Shown: positions 18,693 to 27,595 of the stretch, in pieces | Layout: each line of letters begins with the position of its first letter | How positions within the stretch are numbered: position 1 is the stretch's first letter | DNA from: Nostoc sp. CHAB 5824 | GTDB lineage: Bacteria; Cyanobacteriota; Cyanobacteriia; Cyanobacteriales; Nostocaceae | Assembly: GCF_020829665.1 (NCBI RefSeq) | Contig: NZ_JAIVFT010000023.1 | Span: 50,836 to 114,835 of the forward strand | DNA length: 64,000 nt | Reading direction: 5' to 3' | Program-made: the position numbers and the translations under genes | Notes under the pieces: model-generated | What the model was told of the DNA's origin: nothing | Seen by the model: the letters and a program-made list of their open reading frames with translations, nothing else | Database searches by the model: none

Positions 18693-18782
18693 TTAAATTA
18701 CTTCATTAACACTGTTAAATTTACCTGTTGCTAGTAAAACTTGAATTATTTGTTCTTGCTCTAAGCTGAACGTAATGCTCAT
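18693..18782 (-). pseudogene. ParD-type antitoxin stub (29 codons)
   Basis: On the minus strand, MSITFSLEQEQIIQVLLATG then KFNSVNEVI and a stop. This matches the N-terminal ribbon-helix-helix of ParD-like antitoxins (family pattern: LEQFIQ, LATGKY, S-V-x-E-V-I) and ends where the second helix should continue. There is no toxin next to it. Confidence 0.5.
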
Positions 18783-18919
18783 AACGATTCCATTGTTAAC
18801 TTTTTCTATGATAGAGCGTTGATAAGTAAGATCCCTGTTGTCTTAAGTTGGGTTGACGTTTGAAATAATCTTGCTGAAAAACGGGAAGACTATAGTTACT
18901 CCCTAATGAGAAAACTTCT

Positions 18920-19552
18920 ATGAAAATCCTGAACAGCAAAATGCTCAAAAAATCTCTGCTTAACTGTTTTATTTTGCCTTTTTCTCTAGCAACCGGGCTG
19001 TGCGTGGGAACGCTTTTTGATTCCAAAGTTAATGCTTTACCAGGGCAAAGTACAGAGGAAGTCGGCACTTGGATTAAAGCACATCCCACACTCCGCCCCA
19101 GAAGTGGGGAGCTATTGTTTGTGCAAAAGACTGATACTGCTGCTCAACGATTCACTTTTCAAGCGTCGGTTTTGCCTCCCGGTAGGGTGGAGTTTTCCAA
19201 AGACCGTGGCAGAATTCGCAGTGAGCGCATTTCTATGTATGATGCCATTAACGGCATGACATTTGCCCGTCTCCAGGAATCCTTGCGGGTAATTTATGGC
19301 TTAGAGATTTATCAAGACTACGATCGCGCCCAAGTCGTGTACGAGTATCCCAACCAGAAGGTAGTTAACTCGGCGCGTCTTGCCAAAACTCCGATTCGGG
19401 AAGCTTTAAAGGGAGAATTACGAGTAGGCGATCGCTATGTATATTGGGTGGAAATTGCTCAACCCAAGACTGGCAAAGCTTTTACCGGTCAAATGACAAT
19501 TTTACTCAAAACTGACCTAGACAAGTTAGAAAATGAACTGCAAATTCGTTAA
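18920..19552 (+). CDS. Conserved exported hypothetical (210 aa)
   Basis: A basic start (MKILNSKMLKK) and a hydrophobic stretch (SLLNCFILPFSLATGLCVG) form a signal peptide, probably cleaved after VNALP or slightly before it. The mature part (STEEVGTWIKAHPTLRP, FTFQASVLPPGR, GLEIYQDYDRAQVVYEYP) has no motif I recognise. It looks like a cyanobacterial periplasmic protein of unknown function. It stands alone, tail to tail with the next gene. Confidence 0.7.
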   Translation: MKILNSKMLKKSLLNCFILPFSLATGLCVGTLFDSKVNALPGQSTEEVGTWIKAHPTLRPRSGELLFVQKTDTAAQRFTFQASVLPPGRVEFSKDRGRIRSERISMYDAINGMTFARLQESLRVIYGLEIYQDYDRAQVVYEYPNQKVVNSARLAKTPIREALKGELRVGDRYVYWVEIAQPKTGKAFTGQMTILLKTDLDKLENELQIR

Positions 19553-19629
19553 TGGGGATAGATCCAGAAGAGGACGCCGCACGTTGGCTCAGTCCAAAGG
19601 GCTGGCTTCCCGCATCTTTCTCATACTTT

Positions 19630-19998
19630 CTATAGCTTTCCCAACCCTACAGGAGCTAGGGTTTGCCATATACCCGAAAAGATACTTTCAGATGCTAAGG
19701 AAATTCGTAGTAAATCTTCCTTCAGTAGTGGTGGCCAATCAACCCCGGCTTTACGCCCTGCGGCAAATAGCTGTTGCGCTTTAATGCTTAACTGATAAAG
19801 GGCCAAAGCCAGTTCTCGGTCTAGGCTCTTTGCATCTTTGAGGGCTTCAAATACCACTTTCAATGCCAACAAAATCGAGGTGATCTGACCGGGTACCGGT
19901 GGTTTCCCCTGTTTCATACGCGTTAACAGCGCATCTGGGTTTTCCTCGGTTGTGATTGTCTGATCTATGAGGAGTTTCCGAGCTGTTTCGTAATTCAT
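19630..19998 (-). CDS. Conserved cyanobacterial hypothetical (122 aa)
   Basis: A helical, soluble protein beginning MNYETARKLLIDQTITTEEN and containing GKPPVPGQITSILLALKVVF, LDRELALALYQLS and GVDWPPLLKEDL. These blocks are conserved among cyanobacteria. Some genomes label the family 'dethiobiotin synthetase', but there is no P-loop or BioD motif here, so that label looks wrong. The function is unknown. The AACCCTA/TAGGGTT hairpin at its 3' end lies inside the coding sequence. Confidence 0.7.
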   Translation of the reverse strand: MNYETARKLLIDQTITTEENPDALLTRMKQGKPPVPGQITSILLALKVVFEALKDAKSLDRELALALYQLSIKAQQLFAAGRKAGVDWPPLLKEDLLRISLASESIFSGIWQTLAPVGLGKL

Positions 19999-20207
19999 GT
20001 AGTCAGTTTAGCTTACATTTTGCTTCAGCAGGAATACTTAATTAAAAAGTCATAAAACTGGCTTCTAGTTATTTGTAGCAATCTCATTTGATTTGTGAAA
20101 AGATAAACTTGGGAAAAATGAGGCGGGATTTGCGATACTCTAGTTAACCAGATAGACTGACATATAATATCTTTGAAAAATACGCCCTGCTTGGAATCAG
20201 AAGCAAA

Positions 20208-20444
20208 ATGATCTCACCGAATTTACAAGAAATTGAGCGCTCCGTCCGTGCCTTGTCTGTAGAAGAACAACTTTGGCTGCTAGAAAATATTGCTCGGCAA
20301 ATCCGAGAAAGTGAGTATAAAAAAGATAAATTGGCTGATGTGAAAAATTTAGAAGACCAACTGGACGTGATAGCTAATGAGGTAATAATTCCAATAGAAA
20401 TTGCTGCTATAACTGATGAATTTGCAATTTCAGAAATTCTCTGA
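20208..20444 (+). CDS. Antitoxin-like small protein, apparently orphan (78 aa)
   Basis: The N-terminus (LQEIERSVRALSVEEQLWLL) and the C-terminus (IEIAAITDEFAISEIL) resemble small cyanobacterial antitoxins that precede MazF/PemK-type toxins. In relatives the end runs EFAIAEMDGL into the toxin start. No toxin follows; the next frame is only a 40-codon stub. The assignment is by pattern only. Confidence 0.45.
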   Translation: MISPNLQEIERSVRALSVEEQLWLLENIARQIRESEYKKDKLADVKNLEDQLDVIANEVIIPIEIAAITDEFAISEIL

Positions 20445-20462
20445 TCTGGAAAACTAAAAATT

Positions 20463-20585
20463 ATGAGTTTGGCAGATTTAAAAAGTCAAATATACAAGTT
20501 ATTGGTGAGCGATCGCCTAGAATTTCTGACTGCGTTAGCGAAGCCTTGCCGAAGGCATCGCCCGTTGACAGCAACGCGATCATAA
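20463..20585 (+). pseudogene. Truncated antitoxin-like frame ended by a dispersed repeat
   Basis: ATG 20463 begins MSLADLKSQIYKLLVSDRLE, a typical antitoxin N-terminus. From ~20531 the DNA is a known type of Nostoc palindromic repeat (GCGTTAGCGAAGCC / GGCATCGC), so the protein continues as repeat-encoded KPCRRHRP and stops at codon 41. It was probably the start of a TA gene interrupted by the repeat. Confidence 0.45.
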
Positions 20586-21031
20586 AAAGCAGTCTCTAAA
20601 TTAATTATCTGTGGTGTTTGGCAGTAATAGCGATCGCATTCATCAGATTATTACCACTATAGTTAAATTGGAAATTTTGATCAAAAGTTAACATTAAATT
20701 ATAAATTGGCTCTATTTGACAATATATAGTTACCAATCAATAGATACCATAGATAACTTCTGCATCTAGTCTTGTAGATTGATTTTTATTTCATTGCTCT
20801 TTACGATTAAACCCCGTTATGGTACATCAGTGGGGTAAATACGCTTATTATGATGTTGCTAATTAATAGAGCAATAGGGACAATCTCGGAAAAACAACTT
20901 ATCAAGGGTGCTCATTACATTGTTTGAAGTTATGTAGCCTTTTGATTACGGCCTATCAACCACTGCGGTAAACTATGCGTTGATTATGATTCTTTCGCAG
21001 AGAAGAACACTCGAAAGGAGCGGTTTTTTCA
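20586..21031. promoter_or_regulatory. psaC upstream region
   Basis: About 445 bases without a gene. TTGACA at 20716-20721 is followed 17-19 bases later by AT-rich hexamers (AATAGAT), a possible sigma-70 type promoter about 290 bases before the psaC start. The rest is AT-rich with no clear element. A ribosome binding site, AAAGGAGC, precedes psaC. Confidence 0.35.
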
Positions 21032-21277
21032 ATGTCTCATACTGTAAAAATCTACGATACCTGCATTGGCTGCACCCAGTGCGTCCGTGCTTGCCCTACT
21101 GATGTACTAGAGATGGTTCCTTGGGATGGCTGCAAAGCTGCTCAAATTGCCTCTTCACCCCGTACAGAAGACTGTGTAGGCTGTAAGCGCTGCGAAACCG
21201 CTTGTCCCACCGACTTTTTGAGCATCCGGGTTTACCTGGGTGCTGAAACAACTCGCAGTATGGGTCTGGCTTACTAA
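21032..21277 (+). CDS. psaC: Photosystem I subunit VII (PsaC)
   Basis: This is the stromal-side iron-sulfur subunit of photosystem I that binds the terminal clusters FA and FB and passes electrons to ferredoxin. It is 81 residues, the invariant length. Two CxxCxxCxxxCP motifs are complete: Cys11, 14, 17, 21 and Cys48, 51, 54, 58. The N-terminus MSHTVKIYDTCIGC and C-terminus TRSMGLAY are those of cyanobacterial and chloroplast PsaC. It is a single gene with its own upstream region and a terminator about 330 bases downstream. Confidence 0.99.
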   Translation: MSHTVKIYDTCIGCTQCVRACPTDVLEMVPWDGCKAAQIASSPRTEDCVGCKRCETACPTDFLSIRVYLGAETTRSMGLAY

Positions 21278-21602
21278 AAAGCTCAGTGCTAAGTCATCGA
21301 ACTTCTGATCGCAATGCGGGTTTATTGCCCAACGTTCTTCCAGAACGGTTGCCTTGTCTACCTTAGACACAAGGGAGAGGCGCAAGCCTTTGCACCTCTT
21401 TGCAGTGATACAGACCATCGCAGAAAACCTCCGCACCCTGCGGGATTTTGCTACAGAGTTCTCGCTGAGTTCTGAGTCCTGAGGCAAAAGAAGTAAATCA
21501 AAAAAACTATTTCTTGATTCTTCACTTAGAACTCAGAACTCAGTGTTCAATAATTTTAAAGTTTTTTAATAGCAAGCATCTTTAGCAATACCTAGTGGTA
21601 GA
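21278..21602. other. Region between psaC and its terminator, with inverted repeats
   Basis: No gene is seen. A 13-bp inverted repeat, CTGAGTTCTGAGT (21465-21477) and ACTCAGAACTCAG (21531-21543), flanks 53 bases that themselves fold partly. An imperfect hairpin (GAGGCGCAAG/CTTTGCACCTC) lies near 21377-21399. Both look like dispersed-repeat material. Confidence 0.5.
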
Positions 21603-21629
21603 GGGAGTAATTTACTCCCTTTTTTTCTT
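21603..21629 (+). terminator. Rho-independent terminator between psaC and glmS
   Basis: GGGAGTAA (21603-21610) pairs with TTACTCCC (21612-21619) around a single-base gap, followed by a run of seven T. It lies about 70 bases before glmS. Confidence 0.75.
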
Positions 21630-21698
21630 TGCAAAACGTCGAGTTTGTGCTAACAACTATACTGGATTTAATCATCCTGAAAAAAAGTGGTGTGAATA

Positions 21699-23579
21699 AT
21701 GTGCGGAATCGTTGGATATATAGGCACTCAAGCGGCGACAGACATTTTACTGGCTGGGCTGGAAAAACTAGAGTACAGGGGCTACGATTCTGCTGGAATC
21801 GCCACTGTCTGGGAAGGTGAGGTTAATTGTGTGCGGGCAAAGGGCAAACTCCATAACCTGCGTTCTAAACTGGAACAAATAGAAACCCCTGCCCAAATTG
21901 GTATTGGTCACACTCGCTGGGCAACTCATGGTAAACCAGAAGAGTACAACGCCCATCCCCATTTGGATACGGCAAAGCGAGTAGCGGTGGTGCAAAATGG
22001 TATTATCGAAAATTACCGCGAGTTGCGCGAAGAACTCAAAAGAAAAGGACACCAGTTTATTTCTGAAACCGATACAGAAGTAATTCCCCATCTCATAGCC
22101 GAATTATTAAAAAATCTTCCCCCCTCATCTTCTTCATCCCCCTTCCTAGAGGCAATTCGCCAAGCCGTTAACCACTTGCACGGGGCATTTGCACTTGCAG
22201 TTATTTCTGCTGACTATCCCGATGAATTGATTGTTGTTCGCCAACAAGCACCTTTGGTAATTGGTTTTGGTCAAGGGGAATTCTTTTGTGCGTCTGATAC
22301 GCCTGCGATCGTTTCTTACACCCGTGCAGTTCTACCTTTAGAAAATGGCGAAATTGCCCGCCTCACACCTTTGGGCGTTGAGATTTACAATTTTGCTGGC
22401 GACAGATTGAAAAAACAACCCCGACTGCTCAACTTTAATCCTGCAATGGTAGAAAAGCAGGGATTCAAACACTTCATGCTCAAAGAAATCCATGAGCAAC
22501 CAGGGGTAGTAAGAGCTAGTTTAGAAGCATACTTTAATCCAGTCGAATGTACCGAATCGCCAATCAATCTTGGTTTACCTGGGGATTTATACACCGATTT
22601 AGAACAAATTCAGATCGTCGCCTGTGGTACGAGTTGGCACGCAGCATTAATCGGAAAATATTTAATTGAACAATTAGCAGGAATTTCAACTCAGGTACAT
22701 TACGCTTCTGAGTATCGTTATGCACCATCACCCATGACTGCTAACACGTTGATTATTGGTGTTACCCAATCAGGTGAAACTGCCGATACTTTAGCAGCTT
22801 TGGCAATGGAAAAAGAACGTCGCCAGGGGAAAGAAGCCAAATATCAAGCGCGATTACTGGGTATTACCAATCGACCTGAAAGCGGCCTCGGTCATATAGT
22901 GCCGCATATTATCAGTACCCTAGCAGGAATTGAAATTGGGGTAGCGGCGACGAAAACTTTTACCGCCCAACTGATGGCGTTTTATGCTTTGGCATTGGAT
23001 TTAGCAGCTCGTCGTCAGACAGTTTCAAAAGATATTTTAGAGAAAATTATTAATGGGTTGCGGCAGATTCCTAAAGAAATTGAGGCAACTTTGGAAAGTC
23101 AGGAACATTTAACTGAACAGCTAGCCCACGAATTCGCCGAAACCCAAGATTTCATTTTTGTGGGAAGAGGAATTAACTTTCCTATTGCTTTAGAAGGGGC
23201 GTTGAAATTAAAAGAAATCAGCTACATTCACGCTGAAGGGTATCCGGCTGGAGAGATGAAACATGGCCCAATCGCACTTTTAGATGCAAAAGTACCAGTA
23301 GTTGCGATCGCAATCCCTGGTAGTGTTTATGAAAAAGTTATTTCTAATGCCCAAGAAGCCAAAGCTAGAGATTCTCGGTTAATTGGCGTGACTCCCGTCA
23401 ACGATGGCGAAGCTGCGGAAATCTTTAACGATCTTCTTCCCGTCTCTCATGTGGAAGAATTACTTTCTCCCATCCTTACAGTAGTTCCTTTACAATTATT
23501 GGCTTATCATATTGCCGCCCGTCGCGGTTTGGATGTCGATCAGCCGAGGAATTTGGCTAAGTCTGTAACTGTGGAGTAA
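21699..23579 (+). CDS. glmS: Glutamine-fructose-6-phosphate aminotransferase (isomerizing)
   Basis: It makes glucosamine-6-phosphate from fructose-6-phosphate and glutamine, the first step to UDP-GlcNAc for peptidoglycan and LPS. The protein is 626 residues. The N-terminal glutaminase domain starts MCGIVGYIG, with Cys2 as nucleophile, and has EYRGYDSAGIA and GHTRWATHGKP. Two SIS domains follow (CGTSWHAALIGKY; TQSGETADTL; GRGINFPIALEGALKLKE; EGYPAGEMKHGP), ending in the conserved LAKSVTVE. A Ser-rich insert (LPPSSSSSPFLE) lies in the glutaminase domain. No glmS ribozyme is seen upstream. Confidence 0.97.
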   Translation: MCGIVGYIGTQAATDILLAGLEKLEYRGYDSAGIATVWEGEVNCVRAKGKLHNLRSKLEQIETPAQIGIGHTRWATHGKPEEYNAHPHLDTAKRVAVVQNGIIENYRELREELKRKGHQFISETDTEVIPHLIAELLKNLPPSSSSSPFLEAIRQAVNHLHGAFALAVISADYPDELIVVRQQAPLVIGFGQGEFFCASDTPAIVSYTRAVLPLENGEIARLTPLGVEIYNFAGDRLKKQPRLLNFNPAMVEKQGFKHFMLKEIHEQPGVVRASLEAYFNPVECTESPINLGLPGDLYTDLEQIQIVACGTSWHAALIGKYLIEQLAGISTQVHYASEYRYAPSPMTANTLIIGVTQSGETADTLAALAMEKERRQGKEAKYQARLLGITNRPESGLGHIVPHIISTLAGIEIGVAATKTFTAQLMAFYALALDLAARRQTVSKDILEKIINGLRQIPKEIEATLESQEHLTEQLAHEFAETQDFIFVGRGINFPIALEGALKLKEISYIHAEGYPAGEMKHGPIALLDAKVPVVAIAIPGSVYEKVISNAQEAKARDSRLIGVTPVNDGEAAEIFNDLLPVSHVEELLSPILTVVPLQLLAYHIAARRGLDVDQPRNLAKSVTVE

Positions 23580-23615
23580 TTTAATACTATTAGTGTACAA
23601 CTGTTGTACAACTTG

Positions 23616-23653
23616 TCCTGTAGGTGAATATGTAAGCATCTACAGGAGTTTTT
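23616..23653 (+). terminator. Terminator after glmS
   Basis: TCCTGTAG (23616-23623) pairs with CTACAGGA (23640-23647), a perfect 8-bp stem with a 16-base loop, followed by GTTTTTA. Just upstream the word TTGTACAAC appears in TGTACAACTGTTGTACAACTT. Confidence 0.65.
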
Positions 23654-23758
23654 ATGGCTAGAAGCAAGCAAGATTGGACGCAGATTCAAGAGGCGATCGC
23701 ATTTTCCCAGAATCTGTTATTTCCCTAATTGCCGTAGATTTCCTAACTCCTATGTGCT

Positions 23759-24088
23759 TCAACTAGCAGCAAACTCAGTAAATTTTCGTTTGTATGGGGC
23801 TTTAAAACCCAAAACTATATCTTGTTTGGGAACTCCAGCTTCTACTAATTCATTAGCCACTCCGATTTCTGTTCCATCGCGTTCGATCCAAATTTTGCCA
23901 TCTTTAATTTCTACGTAAATAATACAACCAAATATTCGCGTTAGCTCTTGCCAACCAATATTTATAACTTGATAGCGATCGCGCTCAGTATCAAATAACA
24001 ATTTGACTTCTGTCTGACTATTTGAGCGATTTTTGGCATGACTTTCCAGAATTTTTTGGACTATTTCTTGATAATTTAGTCTCTCCAT
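23759..24088 (-). CDS. xisI: XisI-family protein (109 aa)
   Basis: It belongs to the XisI family, named from the protein that helps control excision of the fdxN element in Anabaena heterocysts. Seen are LNYQEIVQKILESHAK, LFDTERDRYQVINIGWQ, GCIIYVEIKDGKIWIERDGT and the very conserved GVANELVEAGVPKQDIVLGF followed by KFTEFA. The gene is complete and overlaps the 3' end of xisH by 13 bases, so it depends on translation through xisH in the normal arrangement. No XisF-type recombinase is in the window; XisH/XisI pairs are widespread outside fdxN elements, so a local role in excision is not established. Confidence 0.92.
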   Translation of the reverse strand: MERLNYQEIVQKILESHAKNRSNSQTEVKLLFDTERDRYQVINIGWQELTRIFGCIIYVEIKDGKIWIERDGTEIGVANELVEAGVPKQDIVLGFKAPYKRKFTEFAAS

Positions 24089-24492
24089 ATAACAATCTCC
24101 TCTCGCTCTGGATTAAAAATTAGTAATTTTAGTTGATATTCGTCAATAATTCTTTGAATAAATTTCCGACTAAAAAACTCATTATAAACATCTACTGGAA
24201 CGGCTAAATACAAAATCCGATCGGGTTCGGTCAACCTCAATGCTGAACGGTAGTTGAGACATTGACCAAGAGCTAGGTGAAATTCAGTTACGTCTGAGGC
24301 TCCTAAAAAGGATTTTATCTCTACTGCTATTTTTTTACCAGTTTTTTCAGCAGCTAAAATTCTCTCTGCTGTTAAGTCTATGTAAAAATCAATATCCTCA
24401 ACTTGAATAAATAAATGCTCGTCAGTAATTGTTCATTTATCTTTTTCGAGGGCTGTTTTAACTGTATTATGAAATATATCTTTAGCTGGCAT
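24076..24492 (-). pseudogene. xisH: xisH with a nonsense codon
   Basis: The frame reads MPAKDIFHNTVKTALEKDK, then TGA at codon 20 (24433-24435), then TITDEHLFIQVEDIDFYIDL and onward with no other lesion to EREEIVIWRD and TAA. Family members have a Trp at this position (KDGWTIT), so a single TGG to TGA change explains it. The rest (AVEIKSFLGASDVTEFHLALGQ, the nuclease-like core of XisH) is intact, and total length (138 codons) is normal. Without read-through the protein is lost, and coupling to xisI may suffer. A sequencing error is possible. Confidence 0.85.
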
Positions 24493-24532
24493 ACATGTAT
24501 TAAATTTATTTAACCACTACTCATATTATAAA

Positions 24533-24608
24533 GCGATGTCTACGACGGGCTACGCCTACGCTCTTTTCCCCACACAAAAGCGATGTCTACGACGGGCTAC
24601 GCCTACGC
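24533..24608. repeat. Two copies of a 29-bp dispersed repeat
   Basis: Identical 29-bp units at 24533-24561 and 24580-24608 begin GCGATGTCTACGACGGG and end CTACGCCTACGC. A third identical copy lies inside a methyltransferase gene at 52365-52393, and a partial reverse copy lies near 5158-5173. Confidence 0.95.
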
Positions 24609-24995
24609 CATTCTCCCCACAAAAAGCGAACAGGATTCATTATCTGCGGCAATGAGTAAGGGAGCAATCGGTACAATGCAGAAAGTTAAATAAAATAAAA
24701 TTATCCTCCACTGAAACCCCATCATGGCTATTCGAGAACTAGAACAACAACTCCTACAGCTTTCGCTCAATGACAGCGATCGCAATTCATAACTGTCTAT
24801 CACTTGTCACTCGCTTTTGAAAAAGACTTTGCCGGGACGGGAGTTGTAATTATTAATCTTTGGTCTTTTTAAGCGATCGCCCTTCCAAGTTCTCTAAAGC
24901 GATAATTGCCCATCTCTGCACAAAAAAGCGATCGCTTGATGGACAAGTAGGGCGATCGCACAATTTGGGAAACAGCTACAATCTACGCTCCGGTT
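24609..24995. other. Intergenic region with antitoxin stub and HIP1 cluster
   Basis: ATG 24724 opens a 22-codon frame, MAIRELEQQLLQLSLND, like the start of small cyanobacterial antitoxins, but it breaks off at a HIP1 octamer and stops at 24792. Three more HIP1 sites lie between about 24870 and 24960. Nothing else is recognised. Confidence 0.45.
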
Positions 24996-25037
24996 AAAAA
25001 AGAGGGCAGTAGAACCTGATACTCTACTATCCTCTTT
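24996..25037 (-). terminator. Terminator of the coiled-coil operon
   Basis: On the minus strand, AAAGAGGATAGTAGA pairs with TCTACTGCCCTCTTT (two internal mismatches) around a 9-base loop and runs into TTTTTT. It starts 37 bases after the stop of the 807-residue coiled-coil gene. Confidence 0.8.
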
Positions 25038-25073
25038 AAATGGATGATGAAAACTCCTTAAAGCTAAATTTTT

Positions 25074-27497
25074 TTAGCTACCCATCAAAACGTCATTTAC
25101 CATCTGTAGTGCCTTATTTCTATCGGCTTCAGCTTGCTTTGCTAGCTTCTCCTGTTTGGCTAAGAGGTTTTTAAGTTGTTCGCCAGCTCCTGCCACAAGA
25201 TTGGGAATTTTGTCTGCTTTTTTCAGTTTATCAACTACCATTTTCATCTCCTCTTCCGGCGTGGACTGACTCTTCTCGAACTCTTTGTCAATCTCCTCTC
25301 CTAGATTAGCTGCAAATGAGAAGTATTTAGAGCAAGCATTTTGAAGTGCTAACCAAAGGGCAATATTGTAATACCACTCTAAAGCCACTTCACGACTCAG
25401 CTCAGTAAGCTCTATCTTTTCTAGAGCTGCTGAGAGAGAACTCTCGGCTAGTGTCTGTGCAGATGCCTGAAGGCGTTTCCAGAACAAAGAGAAATTTACA
25501 TAGATTTCTCCAAGCCGACTCAAAGACGTAATCGCTACACTTAAGATTAAAACTGCCACTTCTAAATCGACTTTCTGTACAGCTAGCTGGTTCGCCTCCC
25601 CCATTAATTTACCAAGGCTGCCAACTTGCTCTTCTTCTTTCTCTTCCAGCTTTGTTTTCTCAGTTTTAATGGTAGCAACTTGCTTTCTCTGATCTTCGAT
25701 TTTGGATTCCAGTGATTGGGCATATGTTCTCGCTGCATCAGCAATTTCCTTCCCAGCCTCTTTTATCTGGGCTGCCATTGCTTTCTTTTGTTCCAAAATA
25801 TGAGCAAGGTTGCCTTTAGCCACATATAACTGTTTGAGAAGTTGCTGCTTTTCCTGAAGATATTTTACCTTTTGGGCGCGCTCTGAACTAGTTTCATCTT
25901 TAGTAAATAAACTCTTTGCTTTGTTCAAGACGGTATCAAGTTTAGAGGGAAAACTAGCTTTCTGTTCCTCCGATAATTGACCAGATTTTAGTTGCTCCAA
26001 TCCCTTTCTAACTTCCTGAACATCCTGTTTTAACTTTTCTTTTTCCTTGTCATCATTTTTTGAATCTGAGATGAGATTGTCAATAATGATTATGGCTTCT
26101 GTAACCTTATCAATATCTATGTTCGATTCAAGGTTATCTGCCTGATTTTTCTTTTCTAGAATACTTTTATCTAGTTTTTTTAGCTCTTCTTTCTGTTGGT
26201 TAAAAGCTTTTTCTTGCTCGGCAATATCTGCTCCTTTGGCCTGAAGTTTACCAAGATCCTTGATGACGGAAGTTACCTTGGAGTAAGGCGATGAAAGTGC
26301 TACTGCGGTGCTAGCAATAGCAGATATTGTCTGAGTAGCGAGGGCAGTTATCTGCCAGTTCTCTTGCTTACGTTCCTGACCTTTAAGCTCTTCTTTCAGT
26401 TCTTTCAACTCTTCTTTTTGTTTCTCAAGCTTTTTGCGTGTTCCGCGAAGCTGTGCAACTGCTGTATTTAATTCCGCCGTTAATCGGATATCGTCACCCT
26501 TAACTTTGTCTAAGCCAGATTTCTTCTGGGCTCTCAAGTTAAGAACTAACTCGCCTATTTCCCTACATTTGTCTGCCAGAGATAGAAAACTATTTGCATT
26601 CTCTTCTGCCTCTTTAGCAATATTGTCAGCCTGAGTTGCTATTTGCTTCAAGGACGTAACAGCCCCACGTTTGGCTCTGTCTATTTCTTCCTTGTTCCCC
26701 TGAGCCACGGTGGCTGTTGCGCTGGCAAAGATGTCCAGTGTTGATTGAGCACAGCGGCCAGCGGTGTTAGATATATTCTTTGCTGACACTGAGGCTTTTT
26801 TAAAGGCCGTAGATGAACTGCTAATGAGCATTAAAACCGCAGATTGAGTGGTTTCTCCAGTACAGGCAATATATGAAATCATCAGCAGATTTTTACAAAA
26901 CTGTGATTGCTTTTCCAAATCCTCCAAACTGAGGGAGTTGTAAAATTGTTGCTCAAGTAAACCTATTAAAGTAGTGTTGTTTGGGGGTTTTGTTCCAAAT
27001 TTCAGCGTCTGAATTTCTTGCTTAACTAGTGGCTCATTATTAATATCAAGAAGCTTACAGTTAAAGATAAAATCCTTTAAAAAATCTTGCTGCTTAACAT
27101 CAGTCCATAATCCTATATCTCCAAATAATCGGGAAATTGGTTGTTCCTGACTTCTTTTTAGTTGCAACTCTGCTCTGTTCTGAGCTTCCCTTCGGTTAGC
27201 CTCCTCTTTGGATAGTTTTAGTGAAACCCAAACTGTCAGAGTATTGCTAGATAATAGCGGTTCTAAGTCATCTTCAGTAATTTCGTTTCCATCTTTATCC
27301 GCTAAATACCCTACCTCCACACTCTCCAAGTTAAAAGTATCCTTGGCAGCGCTGCTCTTTTCAATTTTTTTAATAATATTGTTTAGAGCCTCTGGCGCGT
27401 TATCCGGGGATATATTTACCTTTATTTTACAGGATTTTGTCGGGTTACCATTGAGATCAAATACAACTACAGTAATGTCTTTTTTATTGCTGTCCAT
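25074..27497 (-). CDS. Large coiled-coil protein with hydrophobic hairpin-like segment (807 aa)
   Basis: I do not recognise this protein. Residues 1-95 look like a small strand-rich domain (ITVVVFDLNGNP ... LTVWVSLKL). The rest is nearly all helical: a domain at ~115-330, then charged coiled coil (KKLEKQKEELKELKEELK, ~355-378), a hydrophobic stretch at ~382-402 (ITALATQTISAIASTAVALS), more coiled coil (~420-640), a second hydrophobic patch at ~644-659 (DLEVAVLILSVAITSL), and a helical tail. Long helices around a hydrophobic segment are also the plan of alpha-helical pore-forming proteins, but this is only a shape resemblance. AAGGAGA lies 7 bases before the ATG. It follows the 398-residue coiled-coil gene by about 100 bases. 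Confidence 0.8.
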   Translation of the reverse strand: MDSNKKDITVVVFDLNGNPTKSCKIKVNISPDNAPEALNNIIKKIEKSSAAKDTFNLESVEVGYLADKDGNEITEDDLEPLLSSNTLTVWVSLKLSKEEANRREAQNRAELQLKRSQEQPISRLFGDIGLWTDVKQQDFLKDFIFNCKLLDINNEPLVKQEIQTLKFGTKPPNNTTLIGLLEQQFYNSLSLEDLEKQSQFCKNLLMISYIACTGETTQSAVLMLISSSSTAFKKASVSAKNISNTAGRCAQSTLDIFASATATVAQGNKEEIDRAKRGAVTSLKQIATQADNIAKEAEENANSFLSLADKCREIGELVLNLRAQKKSGLDKVKGDDIRLTAELNTAVAQLRGTRKKLEKQKEELKELKEELKGQERKQENWQITALATQTISAIASTAVALSSPYSKVTSVIKDLGKLQAKGADIAEQEKAFNQQKEELKKLDKSILEKKNQADNLESNIDIDKVTEAIIIIDNLISDSKNDDKEKEKLKQDVQEVRKGLEQLKSGQLSEEQKASFPSKLDTVLNKAKSLFTKDETSSERAQKVKYLQEKQQLLKQLYVAKGNLAHILEQKKAMAAQIKEAGKEIADAARTYAQSLESKIEDQRKQVATIKTEKTKLEEKEEEQVGSLGKLMGEANQLAVQKVDLEVAVLILSVAITSLSRLGEIYVNFSLFWKRLQASAQTLAESSLSAALEKIELTELSREVALEWYYNIALWLALQNACSKYFSFAANLGEEIDKEFEKSQSTPEEEMKMVVDKLKKADKIPNLVAGAGEQLKNLLAKQEKLAKQAEADRNKALQMVNDVLMGS

Positions 27498-27595
27498 GTG
27501 TTTTTCTCCTTAATTTGCGTGAGTGCTATTAAATATGTTTGACACTTGAAAACTCTACAGATAGTTTTTGCTTTCTGTTCAAGCTTTGATTTTTT

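Noticed and set aside
19638..19660. AACCCTA/TAGGGTT hairpin as a terminator
   Set aside because: It lies within the coding end of the 122-residue minus-strand gene and has no T-run in the required direction.
21640..21698. glmS ribozyme in front of glmS
   Set aside because: The spacer after the terminator is too short and lacks the conserved ribozyme core; such ribozymes are mainly in Gram-positive bacteria.
24870..24960. HIP1 cluster as a regulatory element
   Set aside because: GCGATCGC is extremely frequent throughout this genome type, so three sites close together are not in themselves a signal.
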